Position numbers and translations under genes: made by a program. The notes below the pieces were generated by a model, which did not search any database, was not told the origin of the DNA, and saw nothing but the letters and a program-made list of their open reading frames with translations. Source: Nocardia anaemiae NBRC 100462 (GTDB lineage Bacteria > Actinomycetota > Actinomycetes > Mycobacteriales > Mycobacteriaceae). From it: 64,000 bases of DNA. Positions 38,304 through 50,049 of this stretch are shown piece after piece. The stretch is from assembly GCF_001612725.1 (NCBI RefSeq), contig NZ_BDAZ01000001.1, positions 310,001-374,000 on the forward strand. Reading direction: 5' to 3'. How positions within the stretch are numbered: the first letter of the stretch is position 1; each line of letters opens with the position of its first letter.

Positions 38304-40259
38304 TCACCTTTGCGGTTGCGGGTACGGATCCACCAGCCCGCACCGCTCGATCTCGTACTTCGGCACGCGATCGATCCGGTATTTCGCGAAATGCAGTGCG
38401 TGGATCAGGTTGTGCTTGAAGCGGCCCCAGGTGAGCGGATCACGGTAGGAGATATTCAATGCCACGGTGTCCGGGCAGCTCATGGCGACCCGAGCCTGGG
38501 TGACCCACTTCTCGTCCATGTACCAGGGCATCCACGGATGCCGATCGACCATGCCGGTATCCACCACGACCCAGTCCGGATACAGGCTCTTGTCGTGGCC
38601 GATCCGGCCGTCGGTGAGCCGGTCGGTGTGCGCGGCCAGCGGATAGGCCAAGCCCATCTGGTCGATGACGCGCACGTCCAGCGGGACGTTCATGCTGGTC
38701 ATGCCGAGATTCAGGAAGTAGACGGTATGTCCCGCGCCGCCATCGGGAATCGGCTGCGGCGGCGGTGCGACGTACCAGAACATGAACGACGGCGAGTTCA
38801 GCAACAGACCGCCGTCGGGGGTTTCGGCGATGTTGTTCACCATGGCTCGCACGCGCGGGTAGTCCAAGTAGTCCTCGGCCAGGATCGGATGGTCGTGGCC
38901 GGTATTGAGGACGTAGTAGACACGCTCGTCGACGATGCCGGAGGAACTGATCTTGGTGCCGGACTTGATGGCGGTGGTGTTGGCCGCGAACAGCGCCCAG
39001 CCCGCGGTGCCGAGCAGCGCGAGCGTGATCACCGCGAAGGACCAATCCTTCGCGGTCACCGCGCGCAGACCGCCCTCGGGTAGCCGGATCGGCGCCACGG
39101 CGACCGGCAGCAGCAGGCAGAACAGCTGTGGCAGCAACATCCGGCCGTGCATGAAGTCACCGCCGACGCGCAGCGCGTAGATCGTGAGGACGAATCCGCT
39201 GCCGAGCATGAGCGCGACCACCGCACTCGGTGAATGCAGCCATTCGCGTATCCGGCGCACGGTCCAGTCGCGCTCATCGGTTTCCTTGTCGGCACGCGCC
39301 GAGCGGCCCGCGAGCACGCCGAGGACCAGCAGCACCAGCAGCGGCACCCACAGGTAGTACGGCCCGACCAGATCCCAGAGGTACTTGAAGCCCTGACCCC
39401 ACTTTGCGCCGCCCGCGTCCTTGGCGACCGCGGTATTCGGATAGGGCAGGCCGTAGTAGCCCATCCGCCAGACCTGATAGCACATCGGCACCAGCCCGGC
39501 GGCGGCAACGATCAATCCGCGCAACAGGATCGGACGCAACCGGGACTGCGGCATCGGGGCCAGGAAGATCATCAGCAGCGACAGCGCACCGACCAGCGTC
39601 ATCTCCGGACGGATCAGCGGTGCGAGCCCGGCGAGGAATACCAGCCCGAACAGCGTGGGCAGCTTCACCCGCTCGGTTTGACTCCAGCGCATCAGCTGCC
39701 ACCACAGCAGACCCAGCCAGCAGATGACGAGACCGCTCTCCAGACCGGAGGTGGCGTAGTCACGGGCGGGCGGCAAGGCGATGTAGACGAATACACCCGC
39801 GGGCAGCAGCAGCGCGGATTTGGTGCCGCCCCACAACCGCGCGGCGCCGAGCATGGCGAAGACGATAGCCAGCATCGATACCGTCAGCGCGACCCCGAGT
39901 ACGACGTACTCCAGCCTGGCCCTGGTGAGCCAGCTGAAGAACCACACCAGATAGGTCCATGCGGTACTGGTATTGGTCTCGACGCGCTCGCCCTCGTTGA
40001 AGACCGGCCCGTTGCCCACCAACAGATTTCGCACCGTGCGCAGCACGATGAGGCCGTCGTCGGCGATCCAGCGTCGCTGCCAGGCGCCAACCGAGAATAG
40101 GACGACACTGAGTGCGATCCCACCGACGAAGGTGGCTCGGGATAGCCCGGCGAACCGCAAGGACGAACGAGCCGACCCTTCGGTCGGCTCCTCCGTTACT
40201 TGTTCTGTTCCCGCCACTCCCTCTACCAGCACTTCATCAGGTGAGATAGACAGCGACAC
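38304..40259 (-). CDS. aftB: Terminal beta-(1,2)-arabinofuranosyltransferase AftB
   Basis: 651 residues from GTG 40259, which overlaps the ubiA stop by 23 nt; a second GTG at 40232 just past that stop is the alternative. It is a GT-C enzyme that adds the terminal beta-1,2-Araf residues, the sites of mycolylation, using DPA. After a cytoplasmic N-terminus comes helix 1 (FVGGIALSVVLFSVGAW), then the periplasmic catalytic motif RRWIADDGLIVLRTVRNLLV with the Asp pair and GERVETNTSTAWTYLVW, further helices, and a soluble C-terminal domain with DYLDYPRVRAMVNNIAETPD and YPDWVVVDTGMVDRHPWMPW. It matches Rv3805c in position and length (about 627 aa). Last gene of the glf-to-aftB run. Confidence 0.92.
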   Translation of the reverse strand: MSLSISPDEVLVEGVAGTEQVTEEPTEGSARSSLRFAGLSRATFVGGIALSVVLFSVGAWQRRWIADDGLIVLRTVRNLLVGNGPVFNEGERVETNTSTAWTYLVWFFSWLTRARLEYVVLGVALTVSMLAIVFAMLGAARLWGGTKSALLLPAGVFVYIALPPARDYATSGLESGLVICWLGLLWWQLMRWSQTERVKLPTLFGLVFLAGLAPLIRPEMTLVGALSLLMIFLAPMPQSRLRPILLRGLIVAAAGLVPMCYQVWRMGYYGLPYPNTAVAKDAGGAKWGQGFKYLWDLVGPYYLWVPLLVLLVLGVLAGRSARADKETDERDWTVRRIREWLHSPSAVVALMLGSGFVLTIYALRVGGDFMHGRMLLPQLFCLLLPVAVAPIRLPEGGLRAVTAKDWSFAVITLALLGTAGWALFAANTTAIKSGTKISSSGIVDERVYYVLNTGHDHPILAEDYLDYPRVRAMVNNIAETPDGGLLLNSPSFMFWYVAPPPQPIPDGGAGHTVYFLNLGMTSMNVPLDVRVIDQMGLAYPLAAHTDRLTDGRIGHDKSLYPDWVVVDTGMVDRHPWMPWYMDEKWVTQARVAMSCPDTVALNISYRDPLTWGRFKHNLIHALHFAKYRIDRVPKYEIERCGLVDPYPQPQR

Positions 40260-41169
40260 CTACCGCTCCGATCCAGGCGATTGCGAGGAACTGGAGGATG
40301 CGATCCCCCAGCGCGATCTCTTCGGGTTCACCGGCCTCGCCGCCATCGACGTCGACCGCGTAACGCAGGATTGCGATGGTAAACGGAATCATCGAGATGG
40401 CGAACCAGTTGGTGTGCTTGAGGCTGTCCTGTTGGAACGCCCACAGCCCGTAGAACACCACCACCGCGGTCGCGGCGAGAGTCCAGATGAAGCGCAGATA
40501 TGTCGGTGTGTAGTACTCCAGCGACTTGCGGATCTTGGCGCCGGTGCTCAGCGCGATCTGCAGTTCGGCGTAGCGCTTACCCGCGGCCATGAACAGCGAG
40601 CCGAACGCCATGATCAGCAGGAACCATTGCGACAGGTCGATATTCGCGGCCGCGCCACCGGCCACCGCGCGCAGCAGGAAGCCGGAGGACACGATGCAGA
40701 TGTCCAGCACCGCCTGGTGCTTGAGGCCGAAGCAGTAGGCCAGCTGGATGCCGATGTAGACGGTCATCACCACGGCCAGATGCCAAGAGGCCAGGAACGA
40801 TCCGGCGATCGAGCCGAGCAGCAGCATGGTCGAGAGCAGGTAGGCCAGATTCACCGGGACGATGCCCGCGGCGATCGGGCGGTACCGCTTGGTCGGGTGC
40901 GCCCGGTCGGCTTCCACGTCGAGCGCGTCGTTGACCAGGTAGATGCCCGAGGCCGCCATGCAGAAGACGACGAAGGCGAGCCCGACGTGCCCGAGCACGG
41001 TCAAGTCGGTGGCCGTATCGGGACCTGCTGCCAGCGGCGCGGCGAGCACAAGCACGTTCTTGACCCACTGACGCGGGCGGACCGCCTTGAACAGCCCGCC
41101 GACCAGTGTCTTGGGCGGCCCCTTGACTACTGCTTCGGCTAGGTCCGTGCTGGTCGGCTCTTCACTCAT
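40237..41169 (-). CDS. ubiA: Decaprenyl-phosphate phosphoribosyltransferase UbiA (DPPR synthase)
   Basis: UbiA-superfamily prenyltransferase transferring phosphoribose from PRPP to decaprenyl phosphate, the first committed step to DPA. The start is ATG 41169, 1 nt after the preceding stop, giving 310 residues beginning MSEEPTSTDL, close to the mycobacterial form of about 302; GTG 41196 is an alternative. Motifs: FKAVRPRQWVKNVLVLAAPL, the Mg-binding NDALDVEADRAHPTKRYRP (NDxxD), AYCFGLKHQAVLDICIVSSG, and MAAGKRYAEL. Nine or so membrane helices. It works with the adjacent PAP2 phosphatase and with DprE1/DprE2. Confidence 0.95.
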   Translation of the reverse strand: MSEEPTSTDLAEAVVKGPPKTLVGGLFKAVRPRQWVKNVLVLAAPLAAGPDTATDLTVLGHVGLAFVVFCMAASGIYLVNDALDVEADRAHPTKRYRPIAAGIVPVNLAYLLSTMLLLGSIAGSFLASWHLAVVMTVYIGIQLAYCFGLKHQAVLDICIVSSGFLLRAVAGGAAANIDLSQWFLLIMAFGSLFMAAGKRYAELQIALSTGAKIRKSLEYYTPTYLRFIWTLAATAVVVFYGLWAFQQDSLKHTNWFAISMIPFTIAILRYAVDVDGGEAGEPEEIALGDRILQFLAIAWIGAVGVAVYLT

Positions 41170-41170
41170 G

Positions 41171-41796
41171 TCAACCAAGGTCTTTTCTTGTGCGGTCACT
41201 ATCGAGTCTCTTTTCGGCGGCAAGCACAACAGCGGCGGACGCGGCGCCGAGCGCGGAACCGGCGAGCACGTCGGAGGGATAGTGCACCCCGAGCACAACC
41301 CGGGAGAGCAACATCGGTGGGACGAGCACCGCAGGCAAGGGTAGCCCGGTCAGTCTGCCGAGCAACACCGCCGCTGCCGTGGTCGAGGTCGCATGGGAGG
41401 ACGGGAAGCTCAGCTTGCTCGGCGTCGAGACGTTGACCTGCACCGATGGATCATTCGGGCGCGGGCGCCGAACAATGCGCTTGATGACGATCGATGCCGC
41501 GTGCGCACCGACCGCGCCGACCGCGACCCCGGCCCACTGCCGACGCCGCGGTTTGTCGACGAGCCAGCCCGCCGCCGCGATGCCGATCCAGCCGAGCGCG
41601 TGCTCCCCGAAATGCGACATGCCGCGCGCGGCCTTGATCACCTCGGGCTTGGTGCCGATGCTCGCCTGGACCGCGTTGATGATCTTGACCTCGGGCGGCT
41701 GTGGCGCCGACGGCACCGCGGATACCGGACCGCCGTGGCCGTTCGCGCTCGGACGTACCGCGGTGTTGTCGTCCGCGGCGGTGGCTTCCAGACTCA

Positions 41797-41797
<1 letters not shown>
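41171..41797 (-). CDS. PAP2-superfamily phosphatase (Rv3807c-like, DPPR 5-phosphatase candidate)
   Basis: 208 residues from GTG 41797, sharing one base with the glfT2 stop (TAGTG). A disordered N-terminus of about 75 residues precedes membrane helices. All three PAP2 motifs are present: KRIVRRPRPNDPS, LSFPSSHATSTTAAA, and SRVVLGVHYPSDVLAGSALG. Its mycobacterial equivalent Rv3807c, next to ubiA, is proposed to remove the 5-phosphate of decaprenyl-phosphoryl-phosphoribose to yield the DprE1 substrate. The conserved location between glfT2 and ubiA supports the same role. Translational coupling on both sides. Confidence 0.9.
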
Positions 41798-45376
<3,579 letters not shown>

Positions 45377-46099
45377 CTACTCCGGAAAGCCGATATCCGA
45401 CTCGACGGCGTCGCGGTCGGTGTACATGCGCCAATAGTGATCGCCCAGTTCGTCATTGCTCATCCGGACGATCTCGAGTCCGGCCGGGAACAGTTCCGGC
45501 TGCTCGTCGACCAAGCGCTCGGCCTTGCTGTTACCGATCAGCGCGCCGATATTGAGCAAGCCGACATAGACGCCGGTGCCTTGCAGTTCGACCGCGAGCT
45601 GACGGATGTAGGTGCGCTGCGCGCCGAGTGCGACGCCGAAATTGGACAGGTATGGGACCGGATACCGGTCGGAGTATCCGGACGAGAACAGTAGTGCGCC
45701 CGCGCCGCGCTCGATCATCGCGGGCGCGAGCGCGCGAGTCATCCAGATCGGTGAGTAGACCTTCAATTCCAGCGGAACGCGCAGGTTGGCCGCGTCGACA
45801 TCGAGAGTGGTCGGGATGCGATCGAGCGCATCGCCCGCCGCGCCGTGCATCGCGACGTCGATCTGCCCGAATTTTTCGGTGATGTCGTCAACCACGCTGT
45901 ACAGCTGCTTTTCATCGGTGAGATCGGCGGGGAAGGCCGCGGCCTCGATGCCCTCGGCAGCCAATTCGGCGGCGTGTCCGCGGGCCTTATCCGGATTCCG
46001 TCCGATGACCGCCACTCGGAACCCCTCCCGCCCGAACCGCCGTCCGGTCCCCATGCCGAGCCCTGGCCCGAAGCCGAAGATCGCGATCGTCTTGGTCAT
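45377..46099 (-). CDS. SDR-family protein with atypical active site
   Basis: 240 residues, start ATG 46099 with GAGGAAAT. Rossmann fold of the short-chain dehydrogenase family: IAIFGFGPGLGMGTGRRFGR (glycine-rich loop with an unusual GFGPGLG form), VAVIGRNPDKARGHAAELA, AAFPADLTDE, and DVAMHGAAGD in place of the usual NNAG. The active-site region reads LLFSSGYSDRYPVPYLSNFG, then VALGAQRTY: Ser and Tyr are present, but the YxxxK lysine appears to be Phe. It may be non-catalytic or use an altered mechanism. It is divergent from a TetR regulator across 104 nt carrying two matching 16-bp palindromes, so it is probably that regulator's target. Confidence 0.85.
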   Translation of the reverse strand: MTKTIAIFGFGPGLGMGTGRRFGREGFRVAVIGRNPDKARGHAAELAAEGIEAAAFPADLTDEKQLYSVVDDITEKFGQIDVAMHGAAGDALDRIPTTLDVDAANLRVPLELKVYSPIWMTRALAPAMIERGAGALLFSSGYSDRYPVPYLSNFGVALGAQRTYIRQLAVELQGTGVYVGLLNIGALIGNSKAERLVDEQPELFPAGLEIVRMSNDELGDHYWRMYTDRDAVESDIGFPE

Positions 46100-46108
46100 A
46101 TTTCCTCG

Positions 46109-46134
46109 CTAAGTTGAGTAGGGGTTCAAGTTAG
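46109..46134. promoter_or_regulatory. Candidate TetR operator 1
   Basis: The core TTGA-N8-TCAA (46114-46129) lies within CTAAGTTGA...TCAAGTTAG, an imperfect dyad. CTAAGTTGA here recurs exactly 40 bp downstream. It lies 10 nt upstream of the SDR start. Confidence 0.6.
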
Positions 46135-46148
46135 CGTCGACGGTAGCA

Positions 46149-46174
46149 CTAAGTTGAACCTAGGCTCAAGATAA
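46149..46174. promoter_or_regulatory. Candidate TetR operator 2
   Basis: TTGAACCTAGGCTCAA (46154-46169) is palindromic except for one base pair. It begins with the same CTAAGTTGA as site 1, 40 bp (about four helical turns) away, and lies just before the TetR start at 46204. Confidence 0.6.
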
Positions 46175-46203
46175 AATCGAGACCGGATTTGTAGGATCGG
46201 CGA

Positions 46204-46830
46204 ATGCCCGTGGACAAGCCGTTGCGCAGCGACGCCCGCCGCAATCGGGACGCGCTCGTCAACGCCGCCCGGGAGGTCTTCGAGGAACGCGGCCTGGACG
46301 CGCCGCTCAAGGAAATCGCCGCCCGCGCCGGGGTGGCCATCGGCACGCTCTACAACCGCTTTCCCACCCGCGACGACCTCATCGCCGCGGCCGTCGAAGA
46401 CCGCATCGAAGCGGGCGGCCGCATTGCCCGGGAGGCGATCGAAATCCAGGACCCCTGGGACGCTTTCGTCTACCTGGTCGAGAAGGTCTGTGAACTCCAG
46501 GCCGCCGACCGCCTACTCAGCGACCTCGCCCTACGCGGCGCCCCCAGCCCCGCCATCGCGCGCGCCCAGGAATCCGGCCACGGCCTGATGCGTCGAATCG
46601 TCACCCGCGCACAGGAATCCGGCGCGCTGCGCCCCGACTGGGTCCTCGAAGACATCGCCTTCATCACCTGGTCGCACACCCGAATCATCGAGGCCACCGC
46701 CAAGATCGCCCCCGAAGCCTGGCGCCGCCATCTCGCCCTGGTCCTGGACGGGCTCCGAGCCAGCGCCGCCCACCCGCTCCCCGTGCCGCCCATCACCGAA
46801 GATCAATTGATGCAAGCGCTGAAGGGCTGA
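46204..46830 (+). CDS. TetR-family transcriptional regulator
   Basis: 208 residues. The N-terminal helix-turn-helix is clear: SDARRNRDALVNAAREVFEE, then APLKEIAARAGVAIGTLYNR with FPTRDDLIAAAVEDR. The C-terminal ligand domain (about 80-208) is Ala/Leu-rich helical and typical of the AcrR-type branch; the ligand is unknown. It has no clear ribosome-binding site (GGATCGGCGA before ATG), so a leaderless or short-leader message is possible. Divergent from the atypical SDR gene with two candidate operators in between; autoregulation and repression of the SDR are the simplest model. Confidence 0.92.
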   Translation: MPVDKPLRSDARRNRDALVNAAREVFEERGLDAPLKEIAARAGVAIGTLYNRFPTRDDLIAAAVEDRIEAGGRIAREAIEIQDPWDAFVYLVEKVCELQAADRLLSDLALRGAPSPAIARAQESGHGLMRRIVTRAQESGALRPDWVLEDIAFITWSHTRIIEATAKIAPEAWRRHLALVLDGLRASAAHPLPVPPITEDQLMQALKG

Positions 46831-46981
46831 ATTTCTGCTTGTCCTAAGGAACCCTGGGCTTCGTAAACGACGTGTGGGCCAACGTTACTCGTTGCCCGGC
46901 GTGAGGCTGCTGCGGTCCTAGGCTGAATGCGAACTGTCGATAGGGATCCTGCGCGCTCGGCGGCTCCCTCGATGTGAGCGG

Positions 46982-47518
46982 TCAGTAGGTCAGCGCGTGA
47001 TGAGTCGGGCGAGCCGCGGTCCAACGGGCGGCGAATCTGCTGGCGCACAGGGCGAGGATCAGGAGCGGTTGGGCGAGGTCTATAGCGGTGCGGAGCAGAT
47101 TTTCCTGGATCAGGGCGGTCAGCTGGCCGACCAGGCCGAATAAGGGGGACACCCAGAGCGAGTGGTCGGCGGTGGACCACCAGAAGATGCCGAGGCCGAA
47201 TTCGTAATCGGTGAGCGAAACGGCAAGTCCGACAATGCCGATGGCGAGCGACAGACCGGATGCGACGATCAGCGTGTAGCGCCCGGTCTCGTCCTGACGC
47301 CAGAGCCGGACACCGCCGAAGATCATGACCGCGACCATCAGCGCCGCCCCGAGCGCGGTGAAAATGACGAGCGAATTGTCGAACCGGCTTCGATCGTGGA
47401 CGAAGTCTGCGACGAGCGATATGCCCCCGACCAGACTCCCCAACCCATACAGCACCGCGAGCGCCGCACCGATCTGCGCGACCACCCCACTCGGCCGATT
47501 CGCACTCCGGTAAAGCAT
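46982..47518 (-). CDS. Uncharacterised four-helix membrane protein
   Basis: 178 residues, start ATG 47518 with GGGAGGAG upstream. I recognise no family. Hydrophobic segments: VVAQIGAALAVLYGLGSLVG (about 12-31), SLVIFTALGAALMVAVMIFG (about 49-68), YTLIVASGLSLAIGIVGLAV (about 81-100), and TAIDLAQPLLILALCASRFA (about 144-163), with a WWSTADHSLWVSPLFGLVGQ loop between the last two. Probably an inner-membrane protein of four helices. It is monocistronic, between the TetR gene (convergent, 151 nt with nothing notable) and merR (same strand). Confidence 0.75.
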   Translation of the reverse strand: MLYRSANRPSGVVAQIGAALAVLYGLGSLVGGISLVADFVHDRSRFDNSLVIFTALGAALMVAVMIFGGVRLWRQDETGRYTLIVASGLSLAIGIVGLAVSLTDYEFGLGIFWWSTADHSLWVSPLFGLVGQLTALIQENLLRTAIDLAQPLLILALCASRFAARWTAARPTHHALTY

Positions 47519-47611
47519 CGTCGACGCTCCTCCCCACTAGTTTGTGGACGATTCGATCCTACGGCCGCGGACCGCCCCCGGCGTGCTGTCGACTTGTCGC
47601 GGTGAATCGCC

Positions 47612-47644
47612 GGTAGGGCGCCCGCTGGCTGCGGACGCCCTACC
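47612..47644 (-). terminator. Hairpin downstream of merR-type gene
   Basis: GGTAGGGCG (47612-47620) pairs with CGCCCTACC (47636-47644), with an additional CCG/CGG pairing inside. It lies 20 nt past the stop of the MerR gene at 47665. Confidence 0.7.
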
Positions 47645-47664
47645 TCGTTGTTCACCGAATCCCG

Positions 47665-48426
47665 TTACCGGAGGTTGGCCTCGGCGTAGGCCTTCATCGC
47701 GTCACGCACGAATTCGGTTGTGCCGTCACCGTGTACGTCGTAGTTGGCCGCGAAACGCGGGTCGGCGACGTACATTTCGCCGAGTCCGGTGAAGTACTCG
47801 TAGGAAGGGCAGCGCTGGGAACCGATCCCGATCCAGTCGTAGTGCCGCGCGACAATAGCCTGGACCTCATCGCTGTCGGTGGCGAGTCCGGCGGCGTGTA
47901 CCCGGCCGTAATCGGCGGCGATATCCAGGTGGGCCTGGAAGTGCGCCTGCTTATCGGCCTCGCTGAGCGAGCGCCACCAGCGGTCACCGCTTTCGTAGGC
48001 GTCCTTGCCCCAGCGTTCGATCACCTCATCCTTGTACCGAGTGTGGTCGAAACCGTCGAAAACCTCTGCTGCCATGAGTTGTTCACCTCGTTCCGTCTTG
48101 TGCAGCGTGGTGGTCACCGACTCGATCAGGCGCCGGATCCGATCCTGTTCCTGCCGAAGCAGTTCCAGGTGCGCGCGCAGTGCGGCGGCGGTGTCCTGTT
48201 CGCCCGCGAGAACTTCGGCGATGACCGAAAGGCCGAGGCCGAGTTCGCGCAGCAGCAGGATGCGTTGCAGCCGAACCAGGGAGTCCTGGTCGTAGTAGCG
48301 GTAGCCGTTGGCGCCGATCCGGCTCGGCGGCAGCAGCCCGAGCTGCCCATAGTGGCGCAGCGTTCGGCTGGTGGTACCGGCCGCCTTGGCCAGATCCTGA
48401 ATGGACCATTCGGTGCCCGTTCGCAT
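47665..48426 (-). CDS. MerR-family regulator with TipAS effector domain
   Basis: 253 residues, start ATG 48426 with GGGAGAA. The N-terminal MerR domain is WSIQDLAKAAGTTSRTLRHY, then GLLPPSRIGANGYRYYDQDS, followed by a dimerisation helix (LRAHLELLRQEQDRIRRLIE). The C-terminal 140 or so residues match the TipA-S/TipAL drug-binding fold: HTRYKDEVIERWGKDAYESG, HLDIAADYGRVHAAGLATDS, HYDWIGIGSQRCPSYEYFTG and VADPRFAANYDVHGDGTTEF. TipA proteins of Streptomyces bind thiopeptide and other cyclic ligands and activate their own promoter. A palindrome 45-59 nt upstream is a fitting binding site. The same-strand EamA exporter gene lies upstream and may belong to the same response. Confidence 0.92.
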   Translation of the reverse strand: MRTGTEWSIQDLAKAAGTTSRTLRHYGQLGLLPPSRIGANGYRYYDQDSLVRLQRILLLRELGLGLSVIAEVLAGEQDTAAALRAHLELLRQEQDRIRRLIESVTTTLHKTERGEQLMAAEVFDGFDHTRYKDEVIERWGKDAYESGDRWWRSLSEADKQAHFQAHLDIAADYGRVHAAGLATDSDEVQAIVARHYDWIGIGSQRCPSYEYFTGLGEMYVADPRFAANYDVHGDGTTEFVRDAMKAYAEANLR

Positions 48427-48470
48427 GACCTGTTCTCCCTTCTTTCTCGTCGGTACTACCAGCTTGCAAG

Positions 48471-48485
48471 TTGACGTTACGTCAA
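48471..48485 (-). promoter_or_regulatory. Candidate MerR-type promoter palindrome
   Basis: TTGACGT-T-ACGTCAA (48471-48485) is a perfect 7+7 inverted repeat, upstream of the MerR/TipA-like start. Its position suits an autoregulated promoter with the regulator bound between -35 and -10. A further TTGACC lies just upstream on the minus strand. Confidence 0.55.
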
Positions 48486-48496
48486 GGTCAACCCTT

Positions 48497-49423
48497 TCAA
48501 CGTGCGTCGACCGGCACCCGCGGCATGACCGCGGCGGGCGCGATCCGCGGCTTGCCGACCATCTGACCGAGCAGCGTGCCGCCGAGCGCGATACCGAGTC
48601 CGAGCACTTGCAGCGGGGTCAGCGCCTGGCCGAGTGCGATCCACCCGATCACGGCCGCCGATATCGGGCTGAGCAGTCCGAGGAAGGCGACCGATGTCGC
48701 GGGTACCTTGGCGATGCCGCGGAACCAGAGGAAGTACGCCAGCGCGGTGCCGATAACACCGAGGTACAGGTAGCCGCCGACGGCCCGGCCATCGAGTGCG
48801 GGCGGCGCGCCCTCGATCAACAAGGCGAGCGGCGCGATGAACAGGCCGCCCGCGGTGAGCTGCCAGCCGGTGATCGCGAGCGGTCCGACGCCATCGGGTC
48901 GACCCCAGCGCTGGGTGAGCACCGTGCCCATCGCCATGGACGCCGCACCGGCGAGTCCGGCGACGACACCGACCGTATCGAGCTGCGCATTGGCGCGCAG
49001 CACCACGAGTGCCACACCGAAGACACCGATCAGGCCCGCGATTACCTTGCGCCCGTTGGGTTTTTCGGCGAGCACGACGGTCGCGAAGGCCAGTGCGAAC
49101 ATCGGCGCAACCGCGCCGAGCACACCGGCGACACCGCCGGGCAGTCGGTAGGCGGCCAGGAACAACAGCGGGAAGAACGCGCCGATATTGAGGACACCGA
49201 GTGCGACGGCACGCCCGACCCAGACCCCGCGCGGCAACACCCGGGTGATGGCGAGCAGCGCGAGTCCGGCAGGCAGTGCGCGCATCAGCGCCGTGAACAG
49301 CGGGCGGTCCGGCGGCAGGAATTCGGTGGTCACGGCGTAGGTCGAGCCCCATGCGATCGGGGCGAGTGCGGCGAGCGCCAGGGTGCCGACGTACAAGTCA
49401 CGCGCGGCGGTGGTTGTTGTCAT
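48497..49423 (-). CDS. EamA/DMT-superfamily transporter
   Basis: 308 residues, start ATG 49423 with GAGGAGCGACC. It has ten predicted membrane helices in two EamA repeats: ALAALAPIAWGSTYAVTTEF, then VLGVLNIGAFFPLLFLAAYR-like helices, GVAGVLGAVAPMFALAFATV, and the second half from LAITGWQLTAGGLFIAPLAL to YLGVIGTALAYFLWFRGIAK and LLSPISAAVIGWIALGQALT. Such proteins export amino acids, metabolites or drugs. It is divergent from a MarR regulator across a region with inverted GTTGAGAT(A/T)ATCA sites, so MarR control of an exporter is the likely unit. Confidence 0.9.
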   Translation of the reverse strand: MTTTTAARDLYVGTLALAALAPIAWGSTYAVTTEFLPPDRPLFTALMRALPAGLALLAITRVLPRGVWVGRAVALGVLNIGAFFPLLFLAAYRLPGGVAGVLGAVAPMFALAFATVVLAEKPNGRKVIAGLIGVFGVALVVLRANAQLDTVGVVAGLAGAASMAMGTVLTQRWGRPDGVGPLAITGWQLTAGGLFIAPLALLIEGAPPALDGRAVGGYLYLGVIGTALAYFLWFRGIAKVPATSVAFLGLLSPISAAVIGWIALGQALTPLQVLGLGIALGGTLLGQMVGKPRIAPAAVMPRVPVDAR

Positions 49424-49439
49424 GTTGGTCGCTCCTCAT

Positions 49440-49512
49440 TGATAATCTCAACGTTGAAATATCTACTCGCTGGCATACCTCGCCGTCAAGTAGATGAATG
49501 TTGAGATAATCA
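49440..49512. promoter_or_regulatory. Paired MarR operator candidates
   Basis: TGATAATCTCAAC (49440-49452) and GTTGAGATAATCA (49500-49512) are inverted copies differing at one base, one next to each divergent start. The first extends into TCAACGTTGA, a perfect 10-bp palindrome. Confidence 0.6.
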
Positions 49513-49529
49513 CTATCGAGAGGAACGCC

Positions 49530-50030
49530 GTGGCCGACGCGATCGATCTGTTCACCGAGCACTGGAACCGGGAACGGCCGGAGGTCGACGTGTCACCGAT
49601 GGCGGTGATCGGACGCATCCAACGACTGTCCCGCCTGCTGGAACAGGAACTGAAGAAGTTCTTCGCCGGACACGGCCTGGAGTTCTGGGAATTCGACATG
49701 CTCGCGACCCTGCGCCGCTCCGGCGGCGCCGACGGACTCACCGCGGGCGCCCTGAACCAGGTCGCCATGCTCACCTCGGGCGCCATCACCAACCGCATCG
49801 ACCGCCTCGCCGCCAAGGGCCTCGTCGAGCGCGCACCCTGCCCAGAGGACCGCAGGGCAATCCGCGTCCAACTCACCGCGGCAGGCCGCACCCTGATCGA
49901 CAAGCTGCTGCCCTTGCACATGACGAATGAGCAACGCCTCCTCGCCGCACTGGATAAGCAGGACCGCGACCACCTGGCAGATCTACTCCGGACACTTGCC
50001 GAATCACTCGGCGACACCGCGTCATCCTGA
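49530..50030 (+). CDS. MarR-family transcriptional regulator
   Basis: 166 residues from GTG 49530, with GAGAGGAA at 49518-49525; an ATG at 49494 lies inside the candidate operator and is less likely. The winged-helix domain is complete: MAVIGRIQRLSRLLEQELKK, EFWEFDMLATLRRSGGADGL, LTAGALNQVAMLTSGAITNR with IDRLAAKGLVERAPCPEDRR (recognition helix and wing), and the DRRAIRVQLTAAGRTLID signature. Divergent from the EamA exporter. An unusual stretch of periodic non-coding repeats begins about 20-30 nt after its stop. Confidence 0.93.
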   Translation: MADAIDLFTEHWNRERPEVDVSPMAVIGRIQRLSRLLEQELKKFFAGHGLEFWEFDMLATLRRSGGADGLTAGALNQVAMLTSGAITNRIDRLAAKGLVERAPCPEDRRAIRVQLTAAGRTLIDKLLPLHMTNEQRLLAALDKQDRDHLADLLRTLAESLGDTASS

Positions 50031-50049
50031 TTCGACGAATGCCTGGCTG

